Source: Siphonodentalium dalli
Lineage: Eukaryota > Mollusca > Scaphopoda > Gadilida > Siphonodentaliidae
Length of the DNA stretch: 64,000 nucleotides
Direction: 5' to 3'
Assembly (NCBI GenBank): GCA_032622095.1
Contig: CP136069.1
Coordinates: 100,590,278-100,654,277, forward strand
Below, in pieces: positions 11,251 through 21,960 of the stretch. The stretch's first letter is position 1. Each line of letters begins with the position of its first letter. Position numbers and translations under genes: made by a program. The notes beneath the pieces were generated by a model. That model saw nothing but the letters and a program-made list of their open reading frames with translations. It was not told where the DNA came from and did no database searches.

Positions 11251-11461
11251 GTTTGCTAAAATTTTGTAATCATGGACTAATGTGCCCTCACCCAACTATG
11301 ACAAGTAAACCACCCGTTATTTATTGAGCAAACCGCACGGTGTGGCCATCAAAGTTGAATCACGTTTGACTGCAAGACAAGACATGCTGTTAGTTAGTAC
11401 AAAGTAAGTTAATATACAATACAGTCTGCTAGTTATTGAATTGAAAGTAAGGTTAATTTAA

Positions 11462-12023
11462 CAAGAGGTGTGCACTCGAGTGCTAGCATACCCCCACCGT
11501 GGCAAATTCAACCCGCATTATCCGTAAACCCAACAAAAAAGATTTTTAACTTTAAAGAAAAATTCGGACTAATTATATCGATATGGTGTCACAAGAAGCT
11601 TGTACAGAAAAAATTATTCAAATTGGTTCATATTTGTTAAAGTTATTAAGTCAGACAGAATTTTCTAAGTCAAAATAAGTCAAAAATGAAGTGTAATATT
11701 ACGAAAAACAGTTTGAGCCAATCCCTAGCCGCATCATGTAGAGAAATCGGTTCATATTTGTTAAGTTTATTAAGTCGGACAGAATTTTCTAAGTCAAAAT
11801 AAGTCGAAAATGAGGCGTAACTTAAAAAAAATTAGCATCATGCAGAGAGACCGTCCTAAGGAGATTGCATACAAAAAATTATTGAAATCGGTTCATAGTT
11901 GTTCGAGTTATGAGGTCGGACGGACGGACGGACGGACGGACGGACACACGGAGGGAGAAAGCGTGACGGACGGACGCAGTCAATCCAGTATACCCCCCAT
12001 TTTCTTCGAAAGTGGGGGTATAA
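11462..12023 (+). mobile_element. family C tandem-core element, apparently complete
   Basis: The head motif ATACCCCCAC (11488-11497) is the inverse of the tail GTGGGGGTAT (12012-12021). The core has about two and a half units of 129-136 bp with AAATTATT..TTGGTTCATATTTG and GACAGAATTTTCTAAGTC. An ACGG microsatellite (11918-11945) follows. The 3' end is a hairpin: TACCCCCCA (11991-11999) pairs with TGGGGGTA (12013-12020) across a TTCGAAA-type loop. Confidence 0.85.
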
Positions 12024-12044
12024 AAATTACTTTATTCTCTTGGC

Positions 12045-12085
12045 CACGTGATCTTACCTGCTATAAATTGAATTACAGGTAAGAT
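12045..12085. repeat. short inverted repeat
   Basis: TCTTACCTG and CAGGTAAGA face each other across about 15 bp. It could be the end of an unrecognised element just left of the 12.2-kb tandem array. Confidence 0.4.
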
Positions 12086-12199
12086 AATGTCTTTTCTCGT
12101 GTTTATGAGGACGATGAGTTCCGAATTCAGATGTGCAAGAACATTGTGGTTTCCGTTGCATAAGGTGAGGAGCCATGTTTAGAAGCTTAGGAAAGTGCG

Positions 12200-12680
12200 C
12201 CGACAGGACGTGGCGATACAAATGCCTTCATTTTCGTTATGCTTGTATGCAGTCTATTTGCCAGATAATCATTGGATATGCGGCAATAGAAGAAGAGCCA
12301 TGTCTTGGCCTCTTTGGAATTATATTGGCAGTGGTCGTGCGCAATATAAATACTTTTCATGTAATCGCGCTTTAGACATGTGACAATATAAATGCAGTCC
12401 TTTCTGATATTTGCCAGATAATCATTTGGATATGTGGCAATAGAAGGAAAAGAGCCATGGTTTGGACTCTTATGGAAATTATATTGGCAGTGGCCATGCA
12501 CAATATAAATGTGTTTCATGTAACTGCGCTTTATACATGAGCGAAAGCTATTTGTCAGATTATCGTTTTGATATGTGGAAATAGAAGTTAAAAGAGCCAA
12601 GTGATGGACTCTATTGGAAAGACTGTTGGCAATGAATCTGGAGCACATGACAATATATATGCTTTCTATTTCGCTGTTTG
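12200..12680. repeat. three-copy ~145-bp tandem repeat
   Basis: TTTGCCAGATAATCAT-type sequence recurs at about 12257, 12409 and 12549. Each is followed by GATATG.GG.AATAGAAG, AGAGCCA.G, GGACTCT.TTGGAA and CAATATAAAT. Unit size resembles the other family cores, but no microsatellite or hairpin tail is attached. The 153-codon minus-strand ORF across it (12187-12648) is repetitive and not convincing. Confidence 0.75.
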
Positions 12681-12689
12681 CCTTTACTA

Positions 12690-13365
12690 TTCACTGATTA
12701 AAACCGCAAAGTATGTCGGTATCGGGGTGAAAACTGTTCACCATATGTAAGCATAGTCAGCTCTGACGGCATAGTGTCTTGAGGCACTGATACCATATTA
12801 TTGCCATGTACATGGTATGGAACTATTATGGCTTGCAATACATGTTGCATGTTTGCCATTTTGTATGCATATTAAGGTCCTACGGTATTATGGCAGTGAG
12901 GCACTGAAACCATAATATTTCAATGGGACCGAATTATTTGAATTTATCTAAAAACACTAATGTCTGAGGATAAGAGGTCAGATGTTGTCTAGTTGGTGAC
13001 ACTGATCACAAAGGTTTACAATTTTAATTGCTAACCTGTGGAGGTTGTAAACTTTAAATAATCTGCCGGATGAGAATAAGGATAAACATCGATTTAATTG
13101 AAATTCAATGAGATGCTGGCAAGCCAATAAATAGTATCGATTTTGCTACAAACTTTATCACTCAGAGGGGTATACAGTCGAAATTACGCGTATTAAAAGT
13201 CATAATCTGGCGCGACATCAAAAGTCTTCCATGAATGGAAAGTTGTATAGTCTGGCTTTGGCGGCTTAAAATCAAAGATGCATGACGTCGTTTTTGATGT
13301 ACCGATGTCCGGTAAAACACGTGTACTGAGTCATCGGCCAAGATCAATGCAAACATTTTCAACTC
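12690..13365. other. intron sequence, no clear feature
   Basis: Contains a weak repeat of GAGGCACTGA.ACCATA at about 12781 and 12899. No coding support. Confidence 0.4.
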
Positions 13366-13367
13366 AG

Positions 13368-13567
13368 TTTGAGAATATATCTCGTCTGGATATCTGGTCT
13401 GAGAAACTCATAAACAAAATTTGGTTCCGTTCGTATAGAAAATGTTTGAACTACCGCACCACACGTAAAGTGTCTATGGATGGACGGACGGATGGATGGA
13501 CGAAGAACGAGTGGTCAATCCGGACGTCGACACTATGTTTACCATACTATGGTATGGGTAAACATAA
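13368..13567 (+). mobile_element. family D 3' end: core remnant, ACGG tract and palindromic tail
   Basis: One core unit fragment (TGGTCTGAGAAACTCATA..AAATTTGGTTCCG..AAAATGTTTGAACTA) leads into GTAAAGTGTCTATGGATGG, an ACGG/ATGG microsatellite (13481-13500) and AGTGGTCAATCCGGACGTCG. It then ends in a 31-bp palindromic tail at 13535-13565 built from ATGTTTACCATAC and GTATGGGTAAACAT. Confidence 0.85.
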
Positions 13568-13844
13568 AAACATGCATCCCACACTATTAAAATCACCCAA
13601 CATGATACACAGGTAAGAATTGAGATTGCAAGTGTAAAACTCATACAAAAAAATTGCCGGAAAACTTGGAAGTATGACAAACCAGAATTTGTTTTTCAAT
13701 TTTATAATTCACCATGTTTTCAAGACATATTTATCATTTTTAATCGCCAAAATTTGCAGTCAGGACTTCCCTTATAAAACAATATTTATATTATAGTATA
13801 ACAAGATGAATTGACAGTCACACAAACTTACTCATTTGAAACTT

Positions 13845-14168
13845 CAATATCCCCCAAACACGTCAAAATGGAGATTGCTGTAGGTACCAATTACTAGTAT
13901 AGTGGATATTGGACATAACATGCACATACTATTTCTAAATATTATTGCCAGATATTCAGGGTTACGGGATATCAGTAATTATGATATTCAGTATAGAAAG
14001 AGCAGATATTCAGGGTTGTTGGAGAACAGTATTTATGATATTCAGCATTGTGCTGAGATATATGCCCAGATGGATAGTAAGACAGACAGACTGATGGATG
14101 GAAACACAGACAGACGGAGAAAGTCAATCAGTATCCCCCCTATTTTTCTGCAAAAAGTGGGGGTATAA
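13845..14168 (+). mobile_element. family C-like element, diverged core
   Basis: Two 54-57-bp units (AGATATTCAGGGTT..TATGATATTCAG at 13951 and 14004), then an ACAG/ATGG microsatellite (14075-14120) and a hairpin tail with TATCCCCCCTA..AGTGGGGGTATA (14132-14168). The tail matches family C while the core is unrelated, so the terminus has been combined with a new core. Confidence 0.7.
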
Positions 14169-14237
14169 CTACATATAGGGCTTTAACTTTATGACATAAT
14201 CATAGAATCATTTCATCACATGCATCTTAGAACTTAC

Positions 14238-14276
14238 CTTAACCAATTGAAGATCAATTTGTAGGACATTTGAAAG
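14238..14276 (-). CDS. FAM91A1: FAM91A1 ortholog, coding exon 9 (39-bp microexon)
   Basis: Encodes LSNVLQIDLQLVK, matching the conserved segment after the EHT.V.E stretch of FAM91 proteins. The acceptor TTTTTTCAG ends at 14277 and the donor GTAAG starts at 14237. Thirteen whole codons, phase 0 at both ends, joining exon 8 (ends VRE) to exon 10 (starts NAVSMY) without a frame change. It is too short to be found as an ORF. Confidence 0.92.
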
Positions 14277-14299
14277 CTGAAAAAATGAAGGAATTCAAT

Positions 14300-15000
14300 G
14301 AGATAAAATATGAGTTTTCAGGATCGACTAATCGACCGTTATAGTCATTGGTTAGTCGATTAATCGTTCATATATGCTGCCTATATTACACCCAGGTAAA
14401 CAAGTGATAAATGCAAAATTACGATGACTACTTTACAACCATTCCGAACACAGTTTCTGTGTTTTATTTCATATACAACATCCCATTCGTCCCATTGTAG
14501 TTATAAACATGCCCTTACTATTAATTACTGCCCAGAATTGCCGATGTTATTGCAAACTGCCGACACAGCATGACATAACTGCGCTAAATTGCATGAACTA
14601 AAGCTAATTTCGGCCGCGAGCCACGATTCATATTTCAGCAGAACATGTGCTTCGCATAAAGTCGGACAAAAGGCGTGAACTTGCACTTAAATTAATGAGA
14701 ACATAGGTAGACAGTGGCAGATATTTCAGCTTTCATGGGGGTGAAGGGGATGCAGTCACAATTACTGTCATGTATAACCTGTACATTTTCAATAAAAAGT
14801 CCAAGAAATAATGAAGCAAATATTAATAGTTTATATACGTTATCATTTGTCACTGACTAACTGTCTAGTAACTTAGAACATCCCATGTCCCGCGAACTTT
14901 GTGACATTATCAATAATGGTGAACACTTTACATTGTGAAATTTGAAAATTAAAAATGGATGCAGTCCGATGGTCCATTTTGGGTATAATGATCGCTAATT
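14300..15000. other. intron sequence, no clear feature
   Basis: Contains a short internal repeat (GACTAATCGACCGTT near 14326 and GGTTAGTCGATTAATCG near 14350). Otherwise no repeat or coding signal is recognised. Confidence 0.4.
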
Positions 15001-15005
15001 GCCGA

Positions 15006-15977
15006 TCCATAGGCACATAAATAAGAATTCATAGTTAAACATATAGACAACGTCAAGGCAAAGGCATCAAAGGCAAAGGAAGCCGCTGGCCTGCCACAGA
15101 CTGTGAGAACATGTCGCACACAGAATTCTTTGAAGATGACACCAAACTGTACATGCTATCAGGATCTATTGGGAAAAAGGCTGATTTCCCGATAGTAGTT
15201 TTGAGATGACGCAAAGATTAAAATCCAAGATGGCTACCAGCGGCCATGTTTTTCATCGCAAATTGTTGAAATTTGATAGCTCCCACCTAGAGGTGATTCT
15301 AAACATGCCTGTAAATTTTCAAATCAATTCTCCAATAAATGCGGGCTGCGAGGTGTGCCGATGGATTCAAATTTGAAATCCAAGATGGCTCCTGGCGGCC
15401 ATGTTTTCAACAAATTTCGGTTAAAAGAAGAGGCTCCTATCTAGAGGTTACCCCGAAGATCCATTGGAAGTTTGGTGATGATCGGATGAGGGATGTGGTC
15501 CGTAGGATGTGCCTAGGATTTAGTCATGCAAAGAGTAAAATCCAAAATGGCTGCCAGCGGTCATGTTTTTCATTGAAAAATCCACATGAAGTTTGGTGAT
15601 GATCGGATGTAATGAGGGATGCTATCTGTTGGGTGTGCCAAATGATTTAGTCATACAAAGAGTTAATTCCATGATGGATGCTAGCGGCCATGTTTTTCAA
15701 CAAATTTCGGTCAAAATAGGAGCTCTCATCTAGAGGTCACCCCGAAAATCCATATGAAGTCTGGTGATGATCGGATGAGGGATGTGGTCATAAAAAGAGT
15801 AAATTCCAAGATGGCTGCTGGCGGCCATGTTTTTCAATGAAATTCGGTCAAAATAGGATACTGTGTGCGACATGTTCTCACAGTCTGTGGTAGGCCAGCG
15901 GCTTCCTTTGCCTTTGATGTTGTGTTACGGCCTTGATATTATCTATATGTTTAACTGTGAATTTTAATTTATGTGCC
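15006..15977. repeat. ~115-bp inverted repeat flanking family A variant units
   Basis: The left arm (about 15006-15123) and right arm (about 15859-15977) are reverse complements over TTTGCCTTTGATG, AAGCCGCTGGCC and ACAGACTGTGAGAACATGTC, with a few indels. About 735 bp of family A variant units lie between. A duplicate of 15152-15211 (CTATCAGGATCTATTGGG) also occurs at about 35069-35125. Confidence 0.75.
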
Positions 15978-16665
15978 TTGTATCGGGCTGCGGGGTGTGC
16001 CAATGGAATCAAATTTGAAATCCAAGATGGCTGTTGGCGGCCATCTTTTTAACCAATTTCGGTCAAAATATGAGGCTCCCATCTAGAAGTCACCCGAAGA
16101 TCCATATGAAGTTTGGTGATCATCAGATGAGGAATGTGGTCTGTAGGGTGTGCCAAAGGATTTAGTCATGCAAAGAGTAAAATCCAAGATGGCTACTGGT
16201 GTTATGTTTTTCATTGAAAATTGTTCAAATTTGATAGCACCCATCTAGAGGTGATTCTAAACATGCCTGTAAATTTTCAAATCAATTCTTCAATAAATGT
16301 GGGCTCCAGGGAGTGCCGATGGATTCAAATGTGAAATCCAAGATGGTGCTGGTGGCCATGTTTTTTAACATGTTCGGTCAAAATAGGAGGCTCCCATCTA
16401 GAGGTCACCCCGAAGATCCATATGAAGTTTGGTAACGATTAGATGGTTAATGTGGTCTATAGGGTGTGCCAAAGAATTTAGTCATGAAAAGTGAAAAGAG
16501 TAAAATCAAAGATGGCTGCCAGCGGCCATGTTTTTCATCAAAAATCGTTCAAATAGGATAGCTCCCATCTATAGGTGATCAGATGGTTTAAAATTTAAAA
16601 TACAAGATGTCTGTTGGTGGCCATGTTTTTCACCAGCAGACATCTTGTATTTTGATAAATTTGAT
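15205..16665 (+). repeat. family A variant array
   Basis: At least eight diverged units with AAGATGGCT..CAGCGGCCATG, ATAGCTCCCATCTAGAGGT, CATATGAAGTTTGGTGA and GGATTTAGTCATGCAAAGAG. Two unit types alternate, one with ATAAATG.GGGCT and one with TAGGGTGTGCC. No ACGG tail is attached. Interrupted by the right arm of the inverted repeat at about 15860-15977. Confidence 0.85.
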
Positions 16666-16775
16666 AGCGATTCCAAATTGTCTGCACTCGGAATCGTTGA
16701 ATTTGATATCAGATTCGAAATGAAAACCCTGATTCACCGGGCAATATAGGTTAGGCTGATATATATAGTCCTTAC

Positions 16776-16882
16776 CTCCCGCACAGATGTATGTTCATCT
16801 ATTGACACAAATATTTTATACAACAATGTCTCTATATAATCTCCCAAGACTCGATTCATCACGAAACCTTCCAGTGGAGGTA
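16776..16882 (-). CDS. FAM91A1: FAM91A1 ortholog, coding exon 8
   Basis: Encodes (V)[15 protein letters not shown], then a segment with [13 protein letters not shown] and ending SVRE. These are among the best conserved parts of the FAM91 N-terminal region. The acceptor TATTGCAG ends at 16883 and the donor GTAAG begins at 16775. It starts with two bases completing a codon begun in exon 7 and ends in phase 0 into exon 9. The intron to exon 7 is only about 490 bp, the shortest in the window. Confidence 0.95.
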
Positions 16883-17372
16883 CTGCAATAAACAAAAATC
16901 AGTAATATATTTCTGTACACAAAGAAGGTAATAGAGCTTCTCCAATGTTTCAGTCTTGCTCAGTCAATCACAGAAATTATTTTGTTTCAAACAACGCTTA
17001 TTAACAGTATCTAGAATACTGTAATACCTAAAACAATGGGTTTTTCTTTGCACTTTTTAGTACTATACAAAGTTTGAAAGTTATCCATTTGTGGTTTTCT
17101 GTTGAAAATCAATCAGTTTACTTTGAAGTGTGTGATACCAGAAGTTTCAGACCTGATATTGGGGATATCAATAGATATTGGGAATATCAATAGAGATGTT
17201 GGTTTATTGATTGTTTTTTAATGTCATTTCAGCTGTCAGGTCAAAACAATTGGATCAACAATTATTGAATGCAACATAGGTTAAATGAATTACAACACAA
17301 TATATCACATTACTTTCTCTGAGATATCTAGTGGTTAACAGAGACAAATGGAGATACATGTGTATAATTTAC

Positions 17373-17435
17373 CTGTGATACAATCATCATCATTTATTGG
17401 TACATCTAAATATACAAGCCCCTTTCTGTATAAAC
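17373..17435 (-). CDS. FAM91A1: FAM91A1 ortholog, coding exon 7 (63 bp)
   Basis: Encodes (G)LYRKGLVYLDVPINDDDCIT(V), aligning with the LYNKG..YLDVPI.DD.C segment of vertebrate FAM91A1. The acceptor CCAG ends at 17436 and the donor GTAAAT begins at 17372. Two leading bases, twenty codons and one trailing base keep frame with exons 6 and 8. A family A head fragment begins only about 18 bp upstream of the acceptor. The 120-codon plus-strand ORF over this locus is an antisense shadow. Confidence 0.93.
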
Positions 17436-17451
17436 CTGGAACGTATATAGA

Positions 17452-17540
17452 AAATGTCAATGACACTGTAGGGAATAAAGTCATATATTACAATCAATGG
17501 AGCAATAAGGAATGTGGAAAGTTGAAATGTTTAAGTAATA
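17452..17540 (+). mobile_element. family A head fragment beside exon 7
   Basis: ATGTCAATGACAC (17454-17466) followed by TGTAGGGAATAAAGTC, ACAATCAATGGAGCAATAAG and GAATGTGGAAAGTTGAAATG matches the head of family A, minus the TAGCTCAACTTG part. Variant core units follow to about 17815. Confidence 0.8.
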
Positions 17541-17579
17541 CCAGAGGTCAACATGAAGAGTCATATGAACCTTTGGATC

Positions 17580-17815
17580 AATTGGATGAAAAATACTGGC
17601 ATGCCGAGGTATTAAATCATACAAAGAGTAAAATACAAGAAAAGAATTGTATGAAGTTTATTGACGATTGGATGAGGAATGTGGCCTGTAGGGCGTACCG
17701 AAGGATTTAGTCATGCAAAGAGTAATATCCAGGAAGGCTGCCATCCTCCAAGATTTTTTTTTAAACGAATTTCGGAAATAATAGAGGTCATCCCTAGGAA
17801 TCATATGAAGTTTAG
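17580..17815 (+). repeat. family A variant units, degraded
   Basis: Carries AAGAGTAAAATACAAGA, TTGGATGAGGAATGTGGCC, AGGATTTAGTCATGC and ATATGAAGTTTAGTGACC in the order seen in the 15.2-16.7 kb array. Confidence 0.7.
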
Positions 17816-17819
17816 TGAC

Positions 17820-18830
17820 CGCTGAGCATTTGTTTATATACAGTACACTAAAAGTGAGTGATAAGCAAAACACTCAACACAGTGGCAATTTGTTTAGAAG
17901 AGTGACTCAGAGTAGATGGCTGGCTACCTTAGTACCAAACATGAGTGTAGATAGTGTATCGTTTAGCACACCCAATAGTGGATATTGTAAAAGGATAATA
18001 TAGAACAATGGGCACTCCGACATGGCAGAGGAAATTTTTTGGTTACACTAAAATGTGCATATATGACATCAAAGTGACCACATACCAACATAAAGGCACC
18101 TAAAACAAAGAAAATCTTATCCCCCCCCCAACAGAGTTCTTCATATCATGTATTTCCATGGATTAAGCCCAAGAGAACGGTCCATAATCTTTCCCAAACC
18201 CGAAAGTTCCATACTGCTCAGACATTGAAAAAGAATGCCTGGAAAATATATTGTCAGTCATGATGGAAAAATCACCCAGAGCATTCCACTTGAATCTATG
18301 TGACCATGATTTGATCAAATTGTTACCCCATGTCACATACATGTATATAGTATCAATATTGGCCCACAGAGCGCTTCGGAAACCATATTCCGAAAATCAA
18401 AGATCCACATAAGATTTTCAGCACCCAAACACTGACCACACTTGGTGTGAACAGGAAGGACTTTCAGTCATATCCTTCTTATTTTTATTCTATTTCCTGC
18501 TTCCTGTTCACACAGCCAAACCGGTTGATGTCACAATCAAAATGTCACAACAGGGGAGTGCCAACGTATAATATCGACACCATTCAGTACAACAACTAAT
18601 GCCGGTTTCTGCAATAATTTTATTTTTACAGAGCTGGAAGATTGTTTTGTGACGGACAGACAATACAATCATTACTTCACATATTTGTCATGCACCGAAC
18701 CGAGGACCACAAGGACCCAGCTAAAACACACCCAGTCAGTGGAAAATGACTCACATGTCCCTTTTTAGCTTCGTTTTGTCAGACTGCAATATAATCCCAT
18801 GCATGTCCCTACCCCTTAAACATTTAATAG
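17820..18830. other. intron sequence, no clear feature
   Basis: Includes a C-run at 18121-18129. CTGTTCACAC..GAAGTC-type pieces around 18440-18520 form a loose inverted repeat (GTGTGAACAGGAAG near 18447, CTTCCTGTTCACAC near 18501). No coding support. Confidence 0.4.
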
Positions 18831-18837
18831 TGTCACA

Positions 18838-19410
18838 GTGGGAGAAAACTCACCCCACATTGTGAGCCATATGAGAACCACAACCAAATTGAGTTCCACA
18901 TGAGAACTATGCTTTCCTTCTTCAAATAAGAACCATGCACCAAAAGGGATGTTTCCTCTACCATGAAAACTACATGGGGAAAGACACTTCTTCCACAGTG
19001 AGAACCATATATGAACCACAGGTCAAACCAAAATATTAGAACCATAATCATGAGAACCATATCATCAGGCCTTCAATCCCCCCCCCCCCCCCCCATTCCA
19101 TCTCCACAAATGAAAACCATGGTGAGAACCATATGCCAAACCTACCTCTCACAATGAGAACCATACCATGAGAACAACATGGGGAAGACACTTATTCCAA
19201 CAAGAGAACCAAACAAGAATCACATGGCTGACCAAACTATGAGAACCACATGAGGACCACAATCATGAGAACCATATCATGGGGGCTTCCACATTTCATA
19301 ATGAGAACCATATGCCAAACATCCCTCTCACAATGAGAACCATATGCCAAACATCTCTCTCACAATGAGAACCACATAGCAACCCCCTCACAATGAGAAA
19401 CACACATGTA
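18838..19410. repeat. degenerate minisatellite of GAGAACCATA units
   Basis: ATGAGAACCAtA/CAtG recurs some two dozen times at irregular 15-60-bp spacing, often preceded by CCCTCTCACA and followed by TGCCAAACAT. A 17-C homopolymer sits inside it (19078-19094). The minus-strand ORFs over it (18816-19060) read the repeat only. Confidence 0.8.
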
Positions 19411-20070
19411 TTCAAGTCAGACATCCAGGTTACCATGGCTACAGCCAATCAAAATGAAGCTAGCCTCACAATGGCTATAAAAGGCGAGTCATTCTGCACA
19501 TTTTTCATAACCCACTGCCGATCCTGAACGAGGAATCACTAGATTCAAAACGCATAGATATATAGGCAAGGGATTAGTTGATTATTGGTGTTATCCCTGG
19601 AGAATTGTATTCTCATATCTCACTTTTTTCAATCACAAAAATAACCTGATCTCATAACACTTTAACCTGTATGATCACAAAAGTGCCAGTGTTATTACAG
19701 ACCAGTAGTGGGTGTTTTCATGAAATGAACACAAAACAGTAATCACTTGTGGGAAAGTAAGAACATGTCTGCCAACATTTATATTCTGGTTGTAAAGAAG
19801 TTCATATATTGACAAAGATGATTAATTATCAAAAATCCATTTGTATTAACCTTTAAAAATTTGTATTTAACTAGTTGTAGAAATTCAGCCTGGGCCTGAA
19901 TCTCTAATGAACATGCATATTGTTGGTGGAAATATTTTGACATATAAAGTCCTTGAAGAATTGGTCATCTAGAGAGGAATCTTTTTACTGACAAGAGTAC
20001 ATTTATAATTTATAATACACTGGTGAACTAAAGAACACAACGTAAATATATTTTCTCTTAATGTTCTCAC

Positions 20071-20161
20071 CATGCAAGGTTTTATGATCAAATTCCCCAG
20101 CCACTCTTGGCCCTGCATCAATAATGGTATCTATAATGGCTTTCTCTGCTGAAATGCATGT
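20071..20161 (-). CDS. FAM91A1: FAM91A1 ortholog, coding exon 6
   Basis: Encodes TCISAEKAIIDTIIDAGPR, then VAGEFDHKTLH, matching the ICTLPEKC..DKIIDSGP stretch of the vertebrate protein with moderate divergence. The acceptor TTTCAG ends at 20162 and the donor GTGAGA begins at 20070. Thirty codons plus one base; that G pairs with the first two bases of exon 7 to give a glycine codon. The intron upstream, to exon 5, is 15.2 kb, the longest here. Confidence 0.92.
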
Positions 20162-20242
20162 CTGAAATTGAATAAAAGGTAAATTCAAGTAAGGGAGTGA
20201 TATTCAAATATGAGGTCATATTATATGTTATTAATTTTTTTT

Positions 20243-20284
20243 TCTTCCATATTGGCCGAGTTATGAGGCCGAGGTCTGTAGTAT

Positions 20285-20321
<37 letters not shown>

Positions 20322-20792
20322 TATATCATTTTATATAGCGCTTAATCCCTGGTGTAGCTCTAAGCGCTCACATTATTACCCCAGCTGTTTTTTATGAGTA
20401 ATGCCGAGTCTTGTGCCTGCTGCCATTTTACAGGCGCTTCACTAGAGCGGCTTACGGATACCCAACAACCAGGTACCTATTTCGCGTCTAGGTACAACGA
20501 AGCGAGCACGTACAAGTGACCTTGCCCAAGGGTCACAACCTGGCGCGAGATTTGAAACAGCTTGTGGCTGTATATAGCACACACACAGCTCAATTCGGCC
20601 AAGCCACTGTTATGGACACAATAGTCCACCGAGCGAGGCGCGAACTCACACCGGTGCATTAACACCGTTACAAGTCCGACACTCTACCCACTGGGCTACC
20701 ACATCCACATAGTATTGGCCTGAGACCGCAGGCCGAAGGCTAACACGACAGACCGAGGCCTCATAACTCGGTCAATGTGGAAACAACCAATT
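20243..20792. mobile_element. palindromic MITE-like element split by a SINE
   Basis: Left of the SINE, 20246-20278 reads CATATTGGCCGAGTTATGAG and on to GGTCTG. Right of it, 20745-20790 is nearly the reverse complement (CAGACCGAGG, CCTCATAACTCGGTCAATG). Without the SINE this is a ~120-bp near-palindrome typical of fold-back MITEs. Its own target duplication is not clear. Confidence 0.75.
20286..20709 (-). repeat. tRNA-derived SINE, full length, 7-bp target duplication
   Basis: Read on the minus strand it starts at 20709 with a tRNA-like head: A box TGGTAGCCCAGTGGGTAGAG (20682-20701) and B-box-like GTGTGAGTTCGCGCC (20637-20651). A body follows containing TTGGGCAAGGTCAC, GGTACCTGGTTG and GAGCGCTTAGAGC. 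It ends in an ATT trinucleotide tail (plus-strand AATAAT run, 20286-20320). TAGTATT flanks both sides (20279-20285 and 20710-20716). The simple-repeat tail implies mobilisation by a LINE that does not need poly(A); which one is unknown. Confidence 0.85.
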
Positions 20793-20799
20793 AATAAGT

Positions 20800-21955
20800 A
20801 TTTTATTAATTAGCAACAATGTAATAATTGTTTCACAGGATGAATATATTAACATAGATATACTATTGTGTGTTTTATAAAATTAACAATATTACAGCAA
20901 TTTTTATTCTTGTGCACTTTGTGAAGAACTTGCAGTGATTTCACAGTACCAGAGATATTATAAGAGAGATACGACACTAGCATTCAGCTCTATGTAATTA
21001 GTTTGCACTCTTAGCGAGAGCCTCTGAGAGGGTCTCTATGCCAGGAGAGATGGCTGGCAATAGAAATCTATAGGGAATACACAATATTTTATCACATAAT
21101 CTGTCATGTTTGCCATTGTTTCACAGACCAAAAAAAATCACATACATGCTCATGCTAGTGGAGATGAGAAAATTTATACTTACATGTATTTAATTTACAG
21201 ATGACTTATTTTTAGTAGCTTTCTATCCTTGCGATTCATTTTTTCTGTTTAGTGTCGTGATGTTGGAATTTCAATGATAAATAGATCCGTGATTTTCTGA
21301 TACCAACTGAATCACAACATTGGAAATTCACATCTCTGGCACCATGCATGGATGCTCTGGGTTTCAATCAACTAAATATTTCCCATAGGCGACAGTGTTA
21401 AGGTTAAGCCATCCCCACGACACATTACCTTATTGAGCCAAACTTTAAATATTTTTGCGTGTAGAACTCCACGTCGCACATAAGTTGTCAAAAAAGAAAT
21501 GGTGCCTCACCATACTTATTCCTGGAAATAAATTAGCATTTGCACAACTACCCCCTTTTGTGCAAAAAATTTCAATATAGAAAAATACCCCCACCCCCTA
21601 CCAAATTTGGCGACCAATGTAGCCGCTTGACGAACAATCCCACACAAATGACCGAGGAATTAACATAGCCTATGAATTTCTTTTTTCTTTCATATTAAAC
21701 AACCGAAGATATAATATTATACACCATTCAGCTGCCGGTATTTTTTATGCGGACTCGAGTTTCCCTACACAAATGCCAAGGGGCATAATTTCAAGTATTT
21801 AGTTGCTTATAACCTCTGAGCATTGCATGTATCTTGCCAAGGTACATTACATTTGGAAAGATGGTGACCAATATTCCTTCAAGGAGAGTGAATTTCATGA
21901 AGGTTTCATCAGTCGGGATTTTGAGTCCCCCATATTCTCATCTGGGTTAATTAAT
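20800..21955. other. intron sequence, no clear feature
   Basis: AT-rich, with no recognised repeat, exon of FAM91A1 or protein relic. Confidence 0.4.
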
Positions 21956-21960
21956 GTCTT

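Noticed and set aside
12095-12130. Possible hammerhead ribozyme core (GACGATGAGTTCCGAA)
   Set aside because: The required CTGATGA and GAAA core elements are not both present in order.
12187-12648. 153-codon minus-strand ORF
   Set aside because: Lies over a three-copy tandem repeat, so its peptide is internally repetitive.
17348-17710. 120-codon plus-strand ORF
   Set aside because: Antisense to FAM91A1 exon 7 and then runs into family A head and core text.
20631-20706. Functional tRNA gene
   Set aside because: A and B boxes belong to a SINE head; no acceptor stem pairing, and the element has tail and target duplication.
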